Source of the DNA: Parabacteroides sp.
GTDB lineage: Bacteria > Bacteroidota > Bacteroidia > Bacteroidales > Tannerellaceae
Direction of reading: 5' to 3'
Length of the DNA stretch: 64,000 nt
NCBI GenBank assembly: GCA_017937385.1
Contig: JAGBDR010000016.1
Coordinates: forward strand, 45,803-109,802
Positions within the stretch are counted from its first letter, which is position 1. Every line of letters starts with the position of its first letter. Of the stretch, positions 16,483 through 25,759 are shown in pieces. Under the pieces are notes generated by a model. The model made no database searches and was not told the DNA's origin. It saw only the letters and a list, made by a program, of their open reading frames with translations. A program made the translations under genes and the position numbers.

Positions 16483-17274
16483 TTATTCATCCTGCATCAA
16501 CGCCGATCGCCCGCCGTCCATCAAGATTGTCGTTCCGCTGATAAACCGTGCATACGGAGAGGCGAGATACACACACAAGCCCCCAACCTCTTCGACCGTG
16601 CCGATCCGTTTGACCGGATGCAGGTTGATCGTCCGCTGGCGTTCCGCTTCAGGATCCGGGAACGAATTGAACCAAGTGTCGTTGCCTGCCGTATCGATAA
16701 ACCCGGGAGCCACTCCTATCGTACGGACTGTCGGTCCCCACTCGATCGCCAAACTACGGACCAAACCGGTGATAGCCGTTTTCGTCACATTATAAGGAAA
16801 ACAACCGGGAATGGAACTGAAAGCATGGTTGGAAGTCATCAGAAGCAGAACGCCTTCTCCGCTCTTCTCCAAATGAGGCCTGCAAAGCTTGGCCAGTCGC
16901 CAATGGGAAGTCAAGTTCAGATCGAGATTGTAATGCCAATGCGCTTCCGTACAACCGGCCGCTCCCTCGAAAACATTCATTCCGGCATTGGAGACCACCA
17001 CATCCAGACGTCCGAAAGCACGGACGGTCTCTTCAACGAGCCTTTTCAAATCCTCCGCATCCGTCACATCCGCTTGCCAGTAAAATGCACGCACGCCTTC
17101 AGACTCTACCGCTTCACGGAAAATCTGTACGCTCGCATCGTCCGGAGACTTGCGCGAACAACCTGCCACACACGCGCCGGCCCGGGCAAATTCCCGGGCG
17201 ACACCTAATCCGATCCCGGAGGAAACTCCGGTGATCAGGACTACTTTATCTGTATAATCGAGTACAAAGCTCAT
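16483..17274 (-). CDS. Short-chain dehydrogenase/reductase (SDR)
   Basis: A classical 263-residue SDR. The cofactor motif TGVSSGIG is at residues 15-22, NAG at 96-98, and the catalytic pair Tyr161 and Lys165 in YNVTK; the preceding SNHAFSS supplies the serine. The C-terminus (ISGTTILMDGGRSALM) is normal for the family. These enzymes oxidise or reduce an alcohol/ketone with NAD(P). The gene starts 5 bp after the stop of the enolase-superfamily gene, so translation is probably coupled and it should act on the same sugar acid or its 2-keto-3-deoxy product. The substrate is not deducible. Confidence 0.88.
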   Translation of the reverse strand: MSFVLDYTDKVVLITGVSSGIGLGVAREFARAGACVAGCSRKSPDDASVQIFREAVESEGVRAFYWQADVTDAEDLKRLVEETVRAFGRLDVVVSNAGMNVFEGAAGCTEAHWHYNLDLNLTSHWRLAKLCRPHLEKSGEGVLLLMTSNHAFSSIPGCFPYNVTKTAITGLVRSLAIEWGPTVRTIGVAPGFIDTAGNDTWFNSFPDPEAERQRTINLHPVKRIGTVEEVGGLCVYLASPYARFISGTTILMDGGRSALMQDE

Positions 17275-17279
17275 AAAAA

Positions 17280-18449
17280 TCAGATATAAAAATTGTCTGG
17301 AGCATCCGTTACGATACCGGGGTGTTTCTCCATCTCTTCCTCAACAAGGTCCACTCCCAAACCGGGGCGGTCAGACAAATGCAGATGGCCGTCATAGACC
17401 ATCTCGGCAATCGGATGGTCAATTACCGTATCGCGCCAAGGAACATCGTTGAACATGAATTCCTGACGGAAGAAGTTCGGAATAGCGGCACATACATGCG
17501 AAGAGGCAAGTGTCGAAAGAGGCCCGTTCGGATTATGCGGGGCAATCAGAACGTTGTAGGCTTCTGCCATCGTAGCCATCCGTTTCATTTCAGACGGTCC
17601 GCCACAACGGGTGATGTCGGGCATAATCACGTCGCATACATGTTTTTCCAATAGCGAACGGATACCGAAGCGGGTATAATGGCGCTCTCCGACACAGATA
17701 GCGACATCCGACGGGATGCGCTCGCGCATGGCACGGAGCGTCTGCGAACTTTCCGGACCGGCAGGCTCTTCATACCAGGTGATGTCAAGTTTTGCCAGGC
17801 GTTCCGCCATCTTGACGGCAATCCGGTAATTCAGCATGGCATGTGTCTCGATCATAATGTCGCACTCAGGACCGACTGCCTCGCGTACGGCTTTGGAGAC
17901 GTTGAACGCCAGATCTTGCTGTTCCGCCGTAAGTGTCAGGTTAGAGGCGAGATCTTCACCATAAAAATAGTTCGTATGGGCGAATGGATCGAACTTCAGT
18001 CCCGTAAATCCGGCTTCCACGACACGGCGTGCCTGGGCGGCATAATCCGCCTCGTTATGTCCGCCACCGGTAAACCAATAGTTGGCATACAGTAGGATGT
18101 CTTTCCGATATGCTCCGCCTAACAGCTCATAGCAAGGAACCCCCAATACCTTCGCTTTCAGGTCAAGTAATGCCATGTCGATACCGCTGATCGCACACAG
18201 GCTGGCTCCGTACGGTCCAATCCAGTTCAGGTCGCGATAGAGTTTTGTCCAGATAAAATCAGTCTTCATCGGATCCAGTCCGATGATACGCTGCCCGACA
18301 TGTTTGGCGGCTTCGAAAACGATCGGACTGCCGGGCCAGTTGGTAGCCTCACCTACGCCGGTATAACCTTCGTCAGTATAGATCTTCAATAATGTCCAAT
18401 TGTATTTGATCCCCTGGACCAACCATACTTTTACGTCTGTAATCTTCAT
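17280..18449 (-). CDS. Enolase-superfamily sugar-acid dehydratase (mandelate racemase/muconate lactonizing group)
   Basis: The 389-residue protein has the N-terminal capping domain (residues 1-120) and the barrel with expected metal ligands Glu201 (MIETHA), Glu227 or Glu228 (WYEEPA) and Glu255 (CVGERH). Possible acid/base residues are Lys152 (LKFDPF), His203 and His305 (APHNPNGP). This His-containing arrangement resembles acid-sugar dehydratases such as galactonate dehydratase rather than muconate lactonizing enzymes. The reaction would convert an aldonate to a 2-keto-3-deoxy acid in the cytoplasm. It is the second gene of the minus operon, 27 bp after the RraA-like gene. The exact substrate is unknown. 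Confidence 0.83.
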   Translation of the reverse strand: MKITDVKVWLVQGIKYNWTLLKIYTDEGYTGVGEATNWPGSPIVFEAAKHVGQRIIGLDPMKTDFIWTKLYRDLNWIGPYGASLCAISGIDMALLDLKAKVLGVPCYELLGGAYRKDILLYANYWFTGGGHNEADYAAQARRVVEAGFTGLKFDPFAHTNYFYGEDLASNLTLTAEQQDLAFNVSKAVREAVGPECDIMIETHAMLNYRIAVKMAERLAKLDITWYEEPAGPESSQTLRAMRERIPSDVAICVGERHYTRFGIRSLLEKHVCDVIMPDITRCGGPSEMKRMATMAEAYNVLIAPHNPNGPLSTLASSHVCAAIPNFFRQEFMFNDVPWRDTVIDHPIAEMVYDGHLHLSDRPGLGVDLVEEEMEKHPGIVTDAPDNFYI

Positions 18450-18476
18450 TGTTTTATCTTCTTTTTTGTATCACAT

Positions 18477-19169
18477 TTACATAATTCCGTATTTATCAAA
18501 AGCGTCACGCGCCTTCATCCCTTCCTGAATCTTCTTTAAGACGATCCGCTCGCCTCTGGCTTTCTCCAAAGCACGAGTGAACACTTCTTCCTCGATCTCA
18601 CAAGGTACGACACATACGCCATCGATGTCGCCGACCAGAATATCTCCGTCGTTAATCCGTACCCCCTCCATCTCAATAGGGACACGATAGTCGATCACCT
18701 TGCCTCTGGGAGCCTGGTCCTGAGCATAAGGACCATAAGAAAAGCACGGAAAATCCAGAGCCAAAATACCTTTCGTGTCGCGGGAATAGCCGTTGACAAC
18801 GGATCCGGCAGCCTTACACTTAATCGCACGGGCGCTCATCAATTCCCCCCACAAGGCATAAGCCGGAGATGAACCGGAACAAACATATACTTCGTCTTCC
18901 TTCAAATCGTCCAACGCCTCCAACATCAGGCCGAAAGAACGTTTCAGCACAGGGTTTGCCCCTTTTTCCTTTCCAGCCTCCAACACATCGGCCTCCAACA
19001 CTGTCATGGCACGTCCGACAACCAACATATCGTCACGAAGCGGACGGATACGAGGGGGCAAAAACTGGTGTGTATACCCCATCTTGTCCATGATATCACC
19101 GATTACAGCGGTGTAAAGTTCTTCTTTTATTAAAGCAAACAGAGCTTTGTCATCCTTCCATTCTTTCAT
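18477..19169 (-). CDS. RraA-family protein (HMG/oxaloacetate-type aldolase fold)
   Basis: From the ATG at 19167-19169 the product is 230 residues. It has the RraA fold signatures: the core GSVVNGYSRDTKG (residues about 123-135, with the Arg-Asp pair that binds substrate and metal in class II pyruvate aldolases of this fold) and DGDILVGDIDGVCVVP. Many RraA-like proteins outside enterobacteria are not RNase E regulators but aldolases or lyases acting on keto acids. Being first in an operon with a sugar-acid dehydratase, it is a good candidate for cleavage of the 2-keto-3-deoxy acid to pyruvate and an aldehyde. That is an inference. The 5' extension to 19304 crosses the promoter and was rejected. 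Confidence 0.82.
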   Translation of the reverse strand: MKEWKDDKALFALIKEELYTAVIGDIMDKMGYTHQFLPPRIRPLRDDMLVVGRAMTVLEADVLEAGKEKGANPVLKRSFGLMLEALDDLKEDEVYVCSGSSPAYALWGELMSARAIKCKAAGSVVNGYSRDTKGILALDFPCFSYGPYAQDQAPRGKVIDYRVPIEMEGVRINDGDILVGDIDGVCVVPCEIEEEVFTRALEKARGERIVLKKIQEGMKARDAFDKYGIM

Positions 19170-19205
19170 TGTCGATTCCTTTTTATCATTGATTATTTCT
19201 ATCGG

Positions 19206-19213
19206 CAAAGATA
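19206..19213 (-). promoter_or_regulatory. -7 promoter box for the minus-strand sugar-acid operon
   Basis: The minus strand reads TATCTTTG 37 bases before the RraA-like start codon. It lies in the 211-bp divergent gap shared with the ROK regulator gene. Confidence 0.5.
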
Positions 19214-19344
19214 GAGTTTGAAAAAGAAAGGGACGGCCGGAATAAAAACGGTTACTTATGCTACAAGGAACCATTGAATGAAACAAGTATACAAAACGGA
19301 ACACATTTTTATTTTCACAACTCTATTTTTGAAAAATATTTATA

Positions 19345-19352
19345 TACTTTTG
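19345..19352 (+). promoter_or_regulatory. -7 promoter box for the ROK regulator
   Basis: TACTTTTG, 29 bases before the ATG at 19381. It faces away from the box at 19206-19213, so one regulator bound between them could control both directions. Confidence 0.5.
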
Positions 19353-19380
19353 CGGAGTTATACTTCATTATAACCTTTTA

Positions 19381-20601
19381 ATGACGATGAATACAACTTT
19401 TTTACTCTCTTCTGACAGCAACAACCGTAGTGAACTTCTGAAAAAGAAGATCATCCACTATTATATCGCCAATGGCGATGCAACCCTTGCCGATCTGGGC
19501 CGTGAAATGGACCTGAGTATTCCGACTGTTACCAAACTGGTTTCCGAACTTCAAGACGACGGGTATATCCTGGACTTCGGAAAACAGGAAACCAGCGGGG
19601 GGCGCAAGCCGAACATTTACGGTCTCAACCCCGCATCCGGTTACTTCGTAGGGGTTGATATGCTGAAAGACAAGCTGAATATCGCGGCGATCGATTTCAA
19701 GGGTGACAAGATACAACTTGAAGAGAACATCCCGTACCAATTGGAAAACACGCCGGCTTCGTTGGAACAACTCTGCAAGATTATCAACGATTTTATCGTT
19801 TCATTACCGGTCGAACGGAATAAGATATTGGCGATCGGAGTCAACATCACCGGCCGCGTGAATCCGGCATCGGGCTACAGCTACAGTATCTTCTATTTCG
19901 AAGAGAAACCCCTTGCGCAGATTCTTGAAGAACGGTTGCAAACAAAGGTCTTTATCGAAAACGATAGCCGTGCCATGACCTATGGCGAGTATATGAAAGG
20001 TATCGTACAGGGAGAAAAGAACATCCTGTTCGTTAATATGGCATGGGGATTAGGATTGGGCATCATTATCGACGGTAACTTGTATTACGGGAAATCAGGT
20101 TTTTCCGGAGAGTTCGGGCATTTCTGCATGTTCGAAAATGAAGTGTTGTGCCATTGCGGAAAGAAAGGTTGTCTCGAGACAGAGGCTTCCGGATCGGCAT
20201 TCCACCGGATCTTGATGGAACGTTACCGGGAAGGCAGCAACACCATACTTGCCCAAAAGTTAGATAGCGGAGAGGAAATCTCGCTCAGCGATTTGCTTGA
20301 AGCGGTGCAAAAGGAAGACGTGCTTTGTATTGACATCCTCGAACAAATGGGCGTGAACTTGGGAAAGGGCATTGCCGGACTGATGAATATCTTCAACCCG
20401 GAGCTGGTCATATTAGGCGGAACGCTTTCGTTGGCAGGCGAATATATCAGTCTGCCCATCAAGAGTGCCATCCGCAAGTATTCCCTCAACTTGGTCAGTC
20501 AGGACACGGAAGTCAAAATCTCCAAGTTAGGAGAAAGAGCCGGCGCATTCGGAGCATGCCTCTTATCCAGAAGCAAGCTGCTTGGTATGATACATTATTA
20601 A
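19381..20601 (+). CDS. ROK-family transcriptional regulator (NagC/Mlc type)
   Basis: Residues about 17-62 form a winged helix-turn-helix (DLGREMDLSIPTVTKLVSEL), followed by the ROK sugar-binding domain with END at 193-195, the GEFGH motif at 243-247 and the structural zinc cluster CHCGKKGCLE at 257-266. At 406 residues it has the regulator, not the kinase, length. Homologues bind DNA and release it when amino sugars or their phosphates bind. It is placed at the head of the nan genes and divergent from the sugar-acid operon, so it is the obvious candidate to control one or both. A second ATG lies two codons later; the first is used here. Confidence 0.9.
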   Translation: MTMNTTFLLSSDSNNRSELLKKKIIHYYIANGDATLADLGREMDLSIPTVTKLVSELQDDGYILDFGKQETSGGRKPNIYGLNPASGYFVGVDMLKDKLNIAAIDFKGDKIQLEENIPYQLENTPASLEQLCKIINDFIVSLPVERNKILAIGVNITGRVNPASGYSYSIFYFEEKPLAQILEERLQTKVFIENDSRAMTYGEYMKGIVQGEKNILFVNMAWGLGLGIIIDGNLYYGKSGFSGEFGHFCMFENEVLCHCGKKGCLETEASGSAFHRILMERYREGSNTILAQKLDSGEEISLSDLLEAVQKEDVLCIDILEQMGVNLGKGIAGLMNIFNPELVILGGTLSLAGEYISLPIKSAIRKYSLNLVSQDTEVKISKLGERAGAFGACLLSRSKLLGMIHY

Positions 20602-20673
20602 GTATCTTCCATTCTTTAAACCATTATTTGCAATAATATTTTAATCATATCTATATTACTAAAATATTTTATT

Positions 20674-20681
20674 TATATTTG
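20674..20681 (+). promoter_or_regulatory. -7 promoter box for the nan operon
   Basis: TATATTTG in the 131-bp AT-rich gap between the regulator and the lyase gene, 52 bases before the lyase ATG. Confidence 0.5.
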
Positions 20682-20732
20682 CCGAGTATTTAAAGGTATT
20701 AGATAGTAAAAACAGATTAAATCACTCAGATA

Positions 20733-21650
20733 ATGGAAAAGATTAAAGGCTTAATCGATGCACCTTTCACCCCGTTTTACGAAAACGGGGAAGTAAACTA
20801 TGAACCGATAGAAGCATACGCTCGGCTTCTGGTCAAAAACGGTTTAAAGGGAGTATTTATCAACGGCTCTTCAGGTGAAGGCTATATGCTGACCGACGAA
20901 GAGCGCATGAAGCTGGCCGAAAAATGGGTAGAAGTAGCCCCGGCCGGTTTTAAGGTCATCGTGCACGTTGGCAGCACATGCGTCAAATCGAGCCACAAGT
21001 TGGCCGCCCATGCCCAAAAGATCGGTGCCTGGGGGATCGGCGCCATGGCTTCTCCTTTTCCGAAAGTGAACCGGATAGAAGAGCTGGTGAAATATTGTGA
21101 GGAAATCGCTTCCGGTGCTCCCGAACTCCCGTTCTATTACTATCATATCCCGGCTTTCAACGGCGCTTTCCTGCCGATGGTCGAACTACTGAAAGCGGTA
21201 GACGGGCGCATCCCGAACTTCGCCGGTATCAAGTATACATACGAAAGCCTATACGAATACAACCAGTGCCGCCTGTATAAAGACGGCAAATTCGATATGC
21301 TTCACGGGCAGGACGAAACGATTCTCCCCTGCCTGGCTATGGGCGGCGCACAAGGCGGTATCGGCGGGACCACCAACTACAATGGCAAGGAGCTGACCGG
21401 GATACTTGAGGCTTGGGCTGCCGGAGACCTTGAAACGGCACGTGAGCGACAGAACTTCTCACAAGAAGTAATCAACGTGATCTGCCGGTATCGCGGAAAT
21501 ATCGTGGGCGGCAAGCGGATCATGAAGCTGATCGGGCTTGACTTGGGCAAAAACCGGACCCCGTTCCAGAACATGACGGACGCGGAAGAGGCCACCATGA
21601 AAGCGGAACTCGAAGCGATTCATTTTTTCGACAGATGTAACAAATTCTAA
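20733..21650 (+). CDS. nanA: N-acetylneuraminate lyase
   Basis: A 305-residue DapA-fold aldolase. The carboxylate-binding motif GSSGEG is at residues 45-50, the catalytic Tyr137 is in FYYYHIP and the Schiff-base Lys167 in FAGIKYTY, matching the sialic acid lyase spacing. It splits Neu5Ac to ManNAc and pyruvate in the cytoplasm. The neighbours (epimerase 13 bp downstream, MFS transporter, sialidase) make the assignment firm over dihydrodipicolinate synthase. In Bacteroides fragilis the equivalent gene is called nanL. Confidence 0.93.
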   Translation: MEKIKGLIDAPFTPFYENGEVNYEPIEAYARLLVKNGLKGVFINGSSGEGYMLTDEERMKLAEKWVEVAPAGFKVIVHVGSTCVKSSHKLAAHAQKIGAWGIGAMASPFPKVNRIEELVKYCEEIASGAPELPFYYYHIPAFNGAFLPMVELLKAVDGRIPNFAGIKYTYESLYEYNQCRLYKDGKFDMLHGQDETILPCLAMGGAQGGIGGTTNYNGKELTGILEAWAAGDLETARERQNFSQEVINVICRYRGNIVGGKRIMKLIGLDLGKNRTPFQNMTDAEEATMKAELEAIHFFDRCNKF

Positions 21651-21663
21651 ATACAGAAAAGCC

Positions 21664-22860
21664 ATGAATGACCTGACAAAACCGTCCGAATATCTGGAAT
21701 ATTGGGGCGAAAAATATAAAAATGACCTACTGACCGACATTCTGCCTTTCTGGTTGAAATACGGTATCGACAAAGAGAATGGAGGGTATTTTACCTGCCT
21801 GGACCGGGACGGCTCGTTGCTGGACACAAACAAATCGATCTGGTTTCAGGGGCGGTTTGCCTTCATCCTCGCATACGCTTATAATCATCTCGAAAAACGC
21901 GCCGAATGGTTGGAGGCCTGCAAAAGCGGGATCGACTTTATCGAAAAACATGGTTTCGATACCGACGGACGTATGTTTTACGAGGTGACAAAGACAGGAA
22001 CTCCCGTACGCAAACGCCGATATGTATTTTCCGAAACGTTTGCCGCCATCGCCATGGCTCAATATTCGATTGCGTCGGGCGACAAAAGTTATGCTGAAAA
22101 GGCGGTCGAACTGTTCAACCGGATTCTTTACTACAAAAACACACCGGGCGCATTAGAGCCCAAATTCAGAGAAGGATTCGTTGCCAAGGGGCATTCCTTC
22201 TGCATGATCCTGATCGATACCGCCGCCCGTATCCGGGAGGCGGTAGACGATCCCGTGCTGACACGCCAGATCGACGAGTCGATTGCCGAGCTGCGCCGTG
22301 ATTTCATGAAGCCGGAGTTTAAAGCCATCCTGGAAACGGTCGGGCCGAACGGCGAATTCATCGATTCGATCCCGGGCCGGACCATCAATCCGGGACATTC
22401 CATCGAAACGGCATGGTTCATCCTCGAAGAGGCCAAGCACCGGAACTGGGACCCGCAGCTGAAGCAGATGGGACTCACGATCTTAGACTGGTCCTGGGAA
22501 TGGGGCTGGGACAAGACATACGGCGGCATCACCTATTTCAAGGATTGCAAGAACCGTCCGCAACAGGAATACTGGCACGACATGAAGTTCTGGTGGCCGC
22601 AATGTGAAGCCATCATCGCCACGCTATATGCCTATGAAGCGACAGGCGATCCCAAATACCTGGAGATGCACAAGCAAATCAACGAATACACCTACGCCCG
22701 TTTCCCGGACAAGGAATATGGCGAATGGTTCGGTTATTTCCACTACGACGGAACATGCTCACAACCGGCAAAAGGGAATATGTACAAAGGTCCGTTCCAC
22801 ATTCCCCGCATGCTTTTGAAATGCCATCTTTTATGTAAGGATATACTTGCGGGATTATGA
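21664..22860 (+). CDS. nanE: N-acylglucosamine 2-epimerase (AGE type), ManNAc to GlcNAc
   Basis: The 398-residue protein has the alpha/alpha-barrel pattern of AGE/renin-binding proteins, with conserved motifs PGHSIETAWF, DMKFWWPQCEA and KGPFHIPRMLLKC, the last two supplying catalytic His and substrate contacts. It interconverts ManNAc and GlcNAc. This unphosphorylated route is the Bacteroides type, unlike the ManNAc-6-phosphate epimerase of E. coli. It follows the lyase by 13 bp and overlaps the transporter gene by 4 bp (ATGA at 22857-22860), so the three are co-translated. No hexosamine kinase is present next to it, so phosphorylation must be encoded elsewhere. Confidence 0.92.
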   Translation: MNDLTKPSEYLEYWGEKYKNDLLTDILPFWLKYGIDKENGGYFTCLDRDGSLLDTNKSIWFQGRFAFILAYAYNHLEKRAEWLEACKSGIDFIEKHGFDTDGRMFYEVTKTGTPVRKRRYVFSETFAAIAMAQYSIASGDKSYAEKAVELFNRILYYKNTPGALEPKFREGFVAKGHSFCMILIDTAARIREAVDDPVLTRQIDESIAELRRDFMKPEFKAILETVGPNGEFIDSIPGRTINPGHSIETAWFILEEAKHRNWDPQLKQMGLTILDWSWEWGWDKTYGGITYFKDCKNRPQQEYWHDMKFWWPQCEAIIATLYAYEATGDPKYLEMHKQINEYTYARFPDKEYGEWFGYFHYDGTCSQPAKGNMYKGPFHIPRMLLKCHLLCKDILAGL

Positions 22861-24107
22861 TAAACAACAAGAAATACTATCCTTGGATAGTAGTCGCCCT
22901 GCTTTGGGGGGTCGCTTTGTTAAACTACATGGACAGGCAGATGCTTTCGACCATGAAGTCTGCCATGATGATCGACATTACCGAACTGGAATCGGCCACG
23001 AATTTCGGGCGTCTGATGGCGGTATTCTTGTGGATATACGGCCTGATGAGCCCGGTTGCCGGCATGATCGCCGACCGGATCAACCGGAAGTGGCTGATTG
23101 TAGGCAGCCTCTTCGTCTGGTCGTTCGTGACGCTGATGATGGGCTACTCGACCGATTTCAACCAGATCTATATCCTCCGGGCCATCATGGGAGTCAGCGA
23201 GGCGCTGTATATTCCCGCCGGACTCTCGCTGATCACGGACTACCACCAGGAAAAGACACGTTCGTTGGCCGTCGGGATCCACATGACCGGGCTTTACACC
23301 GGACAGGCATTGGGTGGCTTCGGCGCCACCATTGCGGGGGCATACAGTTGGGAAACGACTTTCCACTGGTTCGGAATTGTCGGGATTGCCTACAGCCTCG
23401 TCCTGATCCTCTTCCTGAAAGAGAAGAACGACCATACAGCTGTCAAAACGGTACTGGATTCCGAAACGGCAGAGAACCCCGTGAAAGCGGCGATAAAAGG
23501 AATGGGAATGTTGTTTGTCAACCTCTCTTTCTGGATCATCCTGCTCTACTTCGCCACTTCGAGTCTGCCGGGTTGGGCGACTAAAAACTGGTTGCCGACC
23601 TTGTTTGCGGAGAATCTCTCCATCGATATGTCGGAAGCCGGGCCGTTGTCAACCTTCACGATCGCTCTCTCTTCCTTCATCGGGGTGATTGCGGGTGGTA
23701 TCTTATCCGACAAATGGATCCAGCGGAACGTGCGGGGGCGCATTTATACTGGTTCCATCGGGCTTGCCCTGACCATCCCGGCGCTCTTGCTGTTAGGGTT
23801 CGGTACGAGCTTCCCGATGATTATCGGCGGCGGGCTCTGTTTCGGTATCGGCTTCGGCATTTTCGATGCCAACAACATGCCGATCCTCTGCCAGTTCGTA
23901 TCGCCGCGCTATCGGGCGACCGCCTACGGCATCATGAACATGACCGGGGTCTTTGCCGGAGCGATCATCACCCGTCTATTGGGCGAATCGACGGATGCCG
24001 GCAACTTAGGGCATGACTTTGCGATGATGGCCGGTCTGGTATTCGTCGCCTTAGTGGTGGAAATCATATTCTTACGTCCAAAGACGGTCAACAAGGCCGA
24101 CAACTAA
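22857..24107 (+). CDS. nanT: MFS sialic acid transporter
   Basis: A 416-residue major facilitator protein with 12 predicted helices. After the first helix comes NYMDRQML, then the loop 2-3 signature region GMIADRINRKWL, and in the second half GGILSDKWIQRN. It belongs to the sialate/hexuronate-like branch by context. It should import free Neu5Ac over the inner membrane for the lyase and epimerase encoded immediately upstream. Translation is coupled to the epimerase by a 4-bp overlap. No SusC/SusD outer-membrane pair is found in this locus, so outer-membrane passage depends on genes elsewhere or on porins. Confidence 0.9.
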   Translation: MINNKKYYPWIVVALLWGVALLNYMDRQMLSTMKSAMMIDITELESATNFGRLMAVFLWIYGLMSPVAGMIADRINRKWLIVGSLFVWSFVTLMMGYSTDFNQIYILRAIMGVSEALYIPAGLSLITDYHQEKTRSLAVGIHMTGLYTGQALGGFGATIAGAYSWETTFHWFGIVGIAYSLVLILFLKEKNDHTAVKTVLDSETAENPVKAAIKGMGMLFVNLSFWIILLYFATSSLPGWATKNWLPTLFAENLSIDMSEAGPLSTFTIALSSFIGVIAGGILSDKWIQRNVRGRIYTGSIGLALTIPALLLLGFGTSFPMIIGGGLCFGIGFGIFDANNMPILCQFVSPRYRATAYGIMNMTGVFAGAIITRLLGESTDAGNLGHDFAMMAGLVFVALVVEIIFLRPKTVNKADN

Positions 24108-24125
24108 TTTTAAATACAACATATC

Positions 24126-25745
24126 ATGAAAAAAATCTTTGTCTATTTCAGCCTCCTTCTTTTCATGCAGGCAGCCTTTGCCGCCGACAGTTTGTTTGTC
24201 AAAAAGCCGCAGATCCCGATACTGATTGACCGGACCGACAACATCTTGATCGAGATGCGCGTACAAGCCCACAAAGGGGACGTGCTCAACACGCTCGCCC
24301 TGCAATTCGGTGAGGGAGACGAAGTGAACAACATAAAAGCCTTGCGCCTGTATTATAGCGGAACGGAAGCGACCTCCCGCCAGGGAAAACACTTCGCGCC
24401 GGTTTCCTACATCTCCAGCCATGCCATTGGCAAGACAAGGGCCGCCAACCCCTCCTATTCGGTCAAGCAAAGCGAAGTGACCGACATCACGCCGGCCGTG
24501 ACCCTCACCAGCCACCAGCCGATGCTGGAAGGCATCAACTACTATTGGGTCAGCATTGAAATGAAACCGGGAACTTCCCTGTTGAGCACCCTCTCCGTAC
24601 AGATGCCGAAGGCCGAGATCAACAACCGGGCCGCCCTCATCGTGGAAGAGGGCAAGACCGATGTTCGCCGCATGGGAATCGGTGTCCGCCAAGCCGGTGA
24701 CGACGGGGTAGCCGCTTTCCGCATTCCGGGACTGGTGACAACCAACAACGGGACGCTGTTAGGCGTGTACGATATCCGTTATAACAGTAGTGTGGACCTG
24801 CAAGAGAAGGTCGATATCGGAGTCAGCCGCAGCACCGACAAAGGACAGACCTGGGAGCCGATGCGCGTAGCCATGACATTCGGCGAGACAGGCGGCCTGC
24901 CTCATTCGCAAAATGGTGTGGGCGACCCGTCTATCTTGGTGGATGAAAAGACAAATACGATCTGGGTGGTTGCCGCCTGGACACACGGCATGGGGAACGG
25001 ACGTGCCTGGTGGAATTCCATGCCCGGCATGGAACCGGACAACACGGCACAGCTGATGCTGGTCAAGAGCGAAGACGACGGCAAGACCTGGAGCCAGCCG
25101 ATCAATATCACCTCGCAGGTGAAAGATCCTTCGTGGTACTTCCTCCTCCAGGGACCGGGACGGGGGATCACGATGAAAGACGGGACGCTGGTTTTCCCGA
25201 TCCAGTTCATCGACTCCACTCGCGTGCCGAACGCCGGCATCATGTACAGCAAGGACCGGGGCACTACGTGGCATCGGCATAACCTCGCACGCACGAACAC
25301 GACTGAAGCACAGGTCGCCGAAGTCGAACCGGGCGTCCTGATGTTGAACATGCGCGACAACCGAGGAGGAAGCCGTGCCGTCGCCACTACCCGCGACTTA
25401 GGCAAGACCTGGCAGGAACATCCGTCCAGCCGCAGTGCTCTGCCGGAACCGATCTGCATGGCGAGCCTCATCCATGTGAATGCCCAGGACAATATCACGG
25501 GAAAAGACCTGTTGATCTTCTCCAACCCGAACTCGACGAAAGGGCGCAACCATATCACCATCAAGGTGAGCACGGACGGAGGCATGACTTGGCCGCTCTC
25601 CAACCAGCTCATGCTGGACGAAGATGAAGGTTGGGGCTATTCCTGTCTCTCCATGATCGACAAGGAGACGGTCGGTATCTTCTACGAGTCGAGCGTCGCC
25701 CACATGACTTTCCAGGCTGTCAAACTGACCGACTTGGTCCGATAG
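24126..25745 (+). CDS. nanH: Exported sialidase (GH33) with N-terminal BNR-associated domain
   Basis: A signal peptide (residues 1-19) precedes an N-terminal beta domain (about 22-180) of the kind found before Bacteroidales sialidases, then the six-bladed propeller. FRIP is at residues 198-201 (first catalytic Arg), and Asp boxes of the S-x-D-x-G-x-T-W type follow (STDKGQTW at 236-243, SEDDGKTW, SKDRGTTW, TRDLGKTW, STDGGMTW). The Tyr nucleophile is probably in GWGYSC. The enzyme frees terminal sialic acid from host glycans outside the cytoplasm, feeding the transporter whose gene ends 18 bp upstream. 539 residues is normal for this architecture. Confidence 0.95.
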   Translation: MKKIFVYFSLLLFMQAAFAADSLFVKKPQIPILIDRTDNILIEMRVQAHKGDVLNTLALQFGEGDEVNNIKALRLYYSGTEATSRQGKHFAPVSYISSHAIGKTRAANPSYSVKQSEVTDITPAVTLTSHQPMLEGINYYWVSIEMKPGTSLLSTLSVQMPKAEINNRAALIVEEGKTDVRRMGIGVRQAGDDGVAAFRIPGLVTTNNGTLLGVYDIRYNSSVDLQEKVDIGVSRSTDKGQTWEPMRVAMTFGETGGLPHSQNGVGDPSILVDEKTNTIWVVAAWTHGMGNGRAWWNSMPGMEPDNTAQLMLVKSEDDGKTWSQPINITSQVKDPSWYFLLQGPGRGITMKDGTLVFPIQFIDSTRVPNAGIMYSKDRGTTWHRHNLARTNTTEAQVAEVEPGVLMLNMRDNRGGSRAVATTRDLGKTWQEHPSSRSALPEPICMASLIHVNAQDNITGKDLLIFSNPNSTKGRNHITIKVSTDGGMTWPLSNQLMLDEDEGWGYSCLSMIDKETVGIFYESSVAHMTFQAVKLTDLVR

Positions 25746-25759
25746 TTTCACAATGAAAT

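Noticed and set aside
18477-19169. Regulator of RNase E activity (true RraA)
   Set aside because: The operon context is sugar-acid catabolism; similarity to the fold does not imply RNase E control.
20733-21650. Dihydrodipicolinate synthase
   Set aside because: The fold is shared, but the GSSGEG motif, Tyr/Lys spacing and the nan neighbours support the sialic acid lyase.
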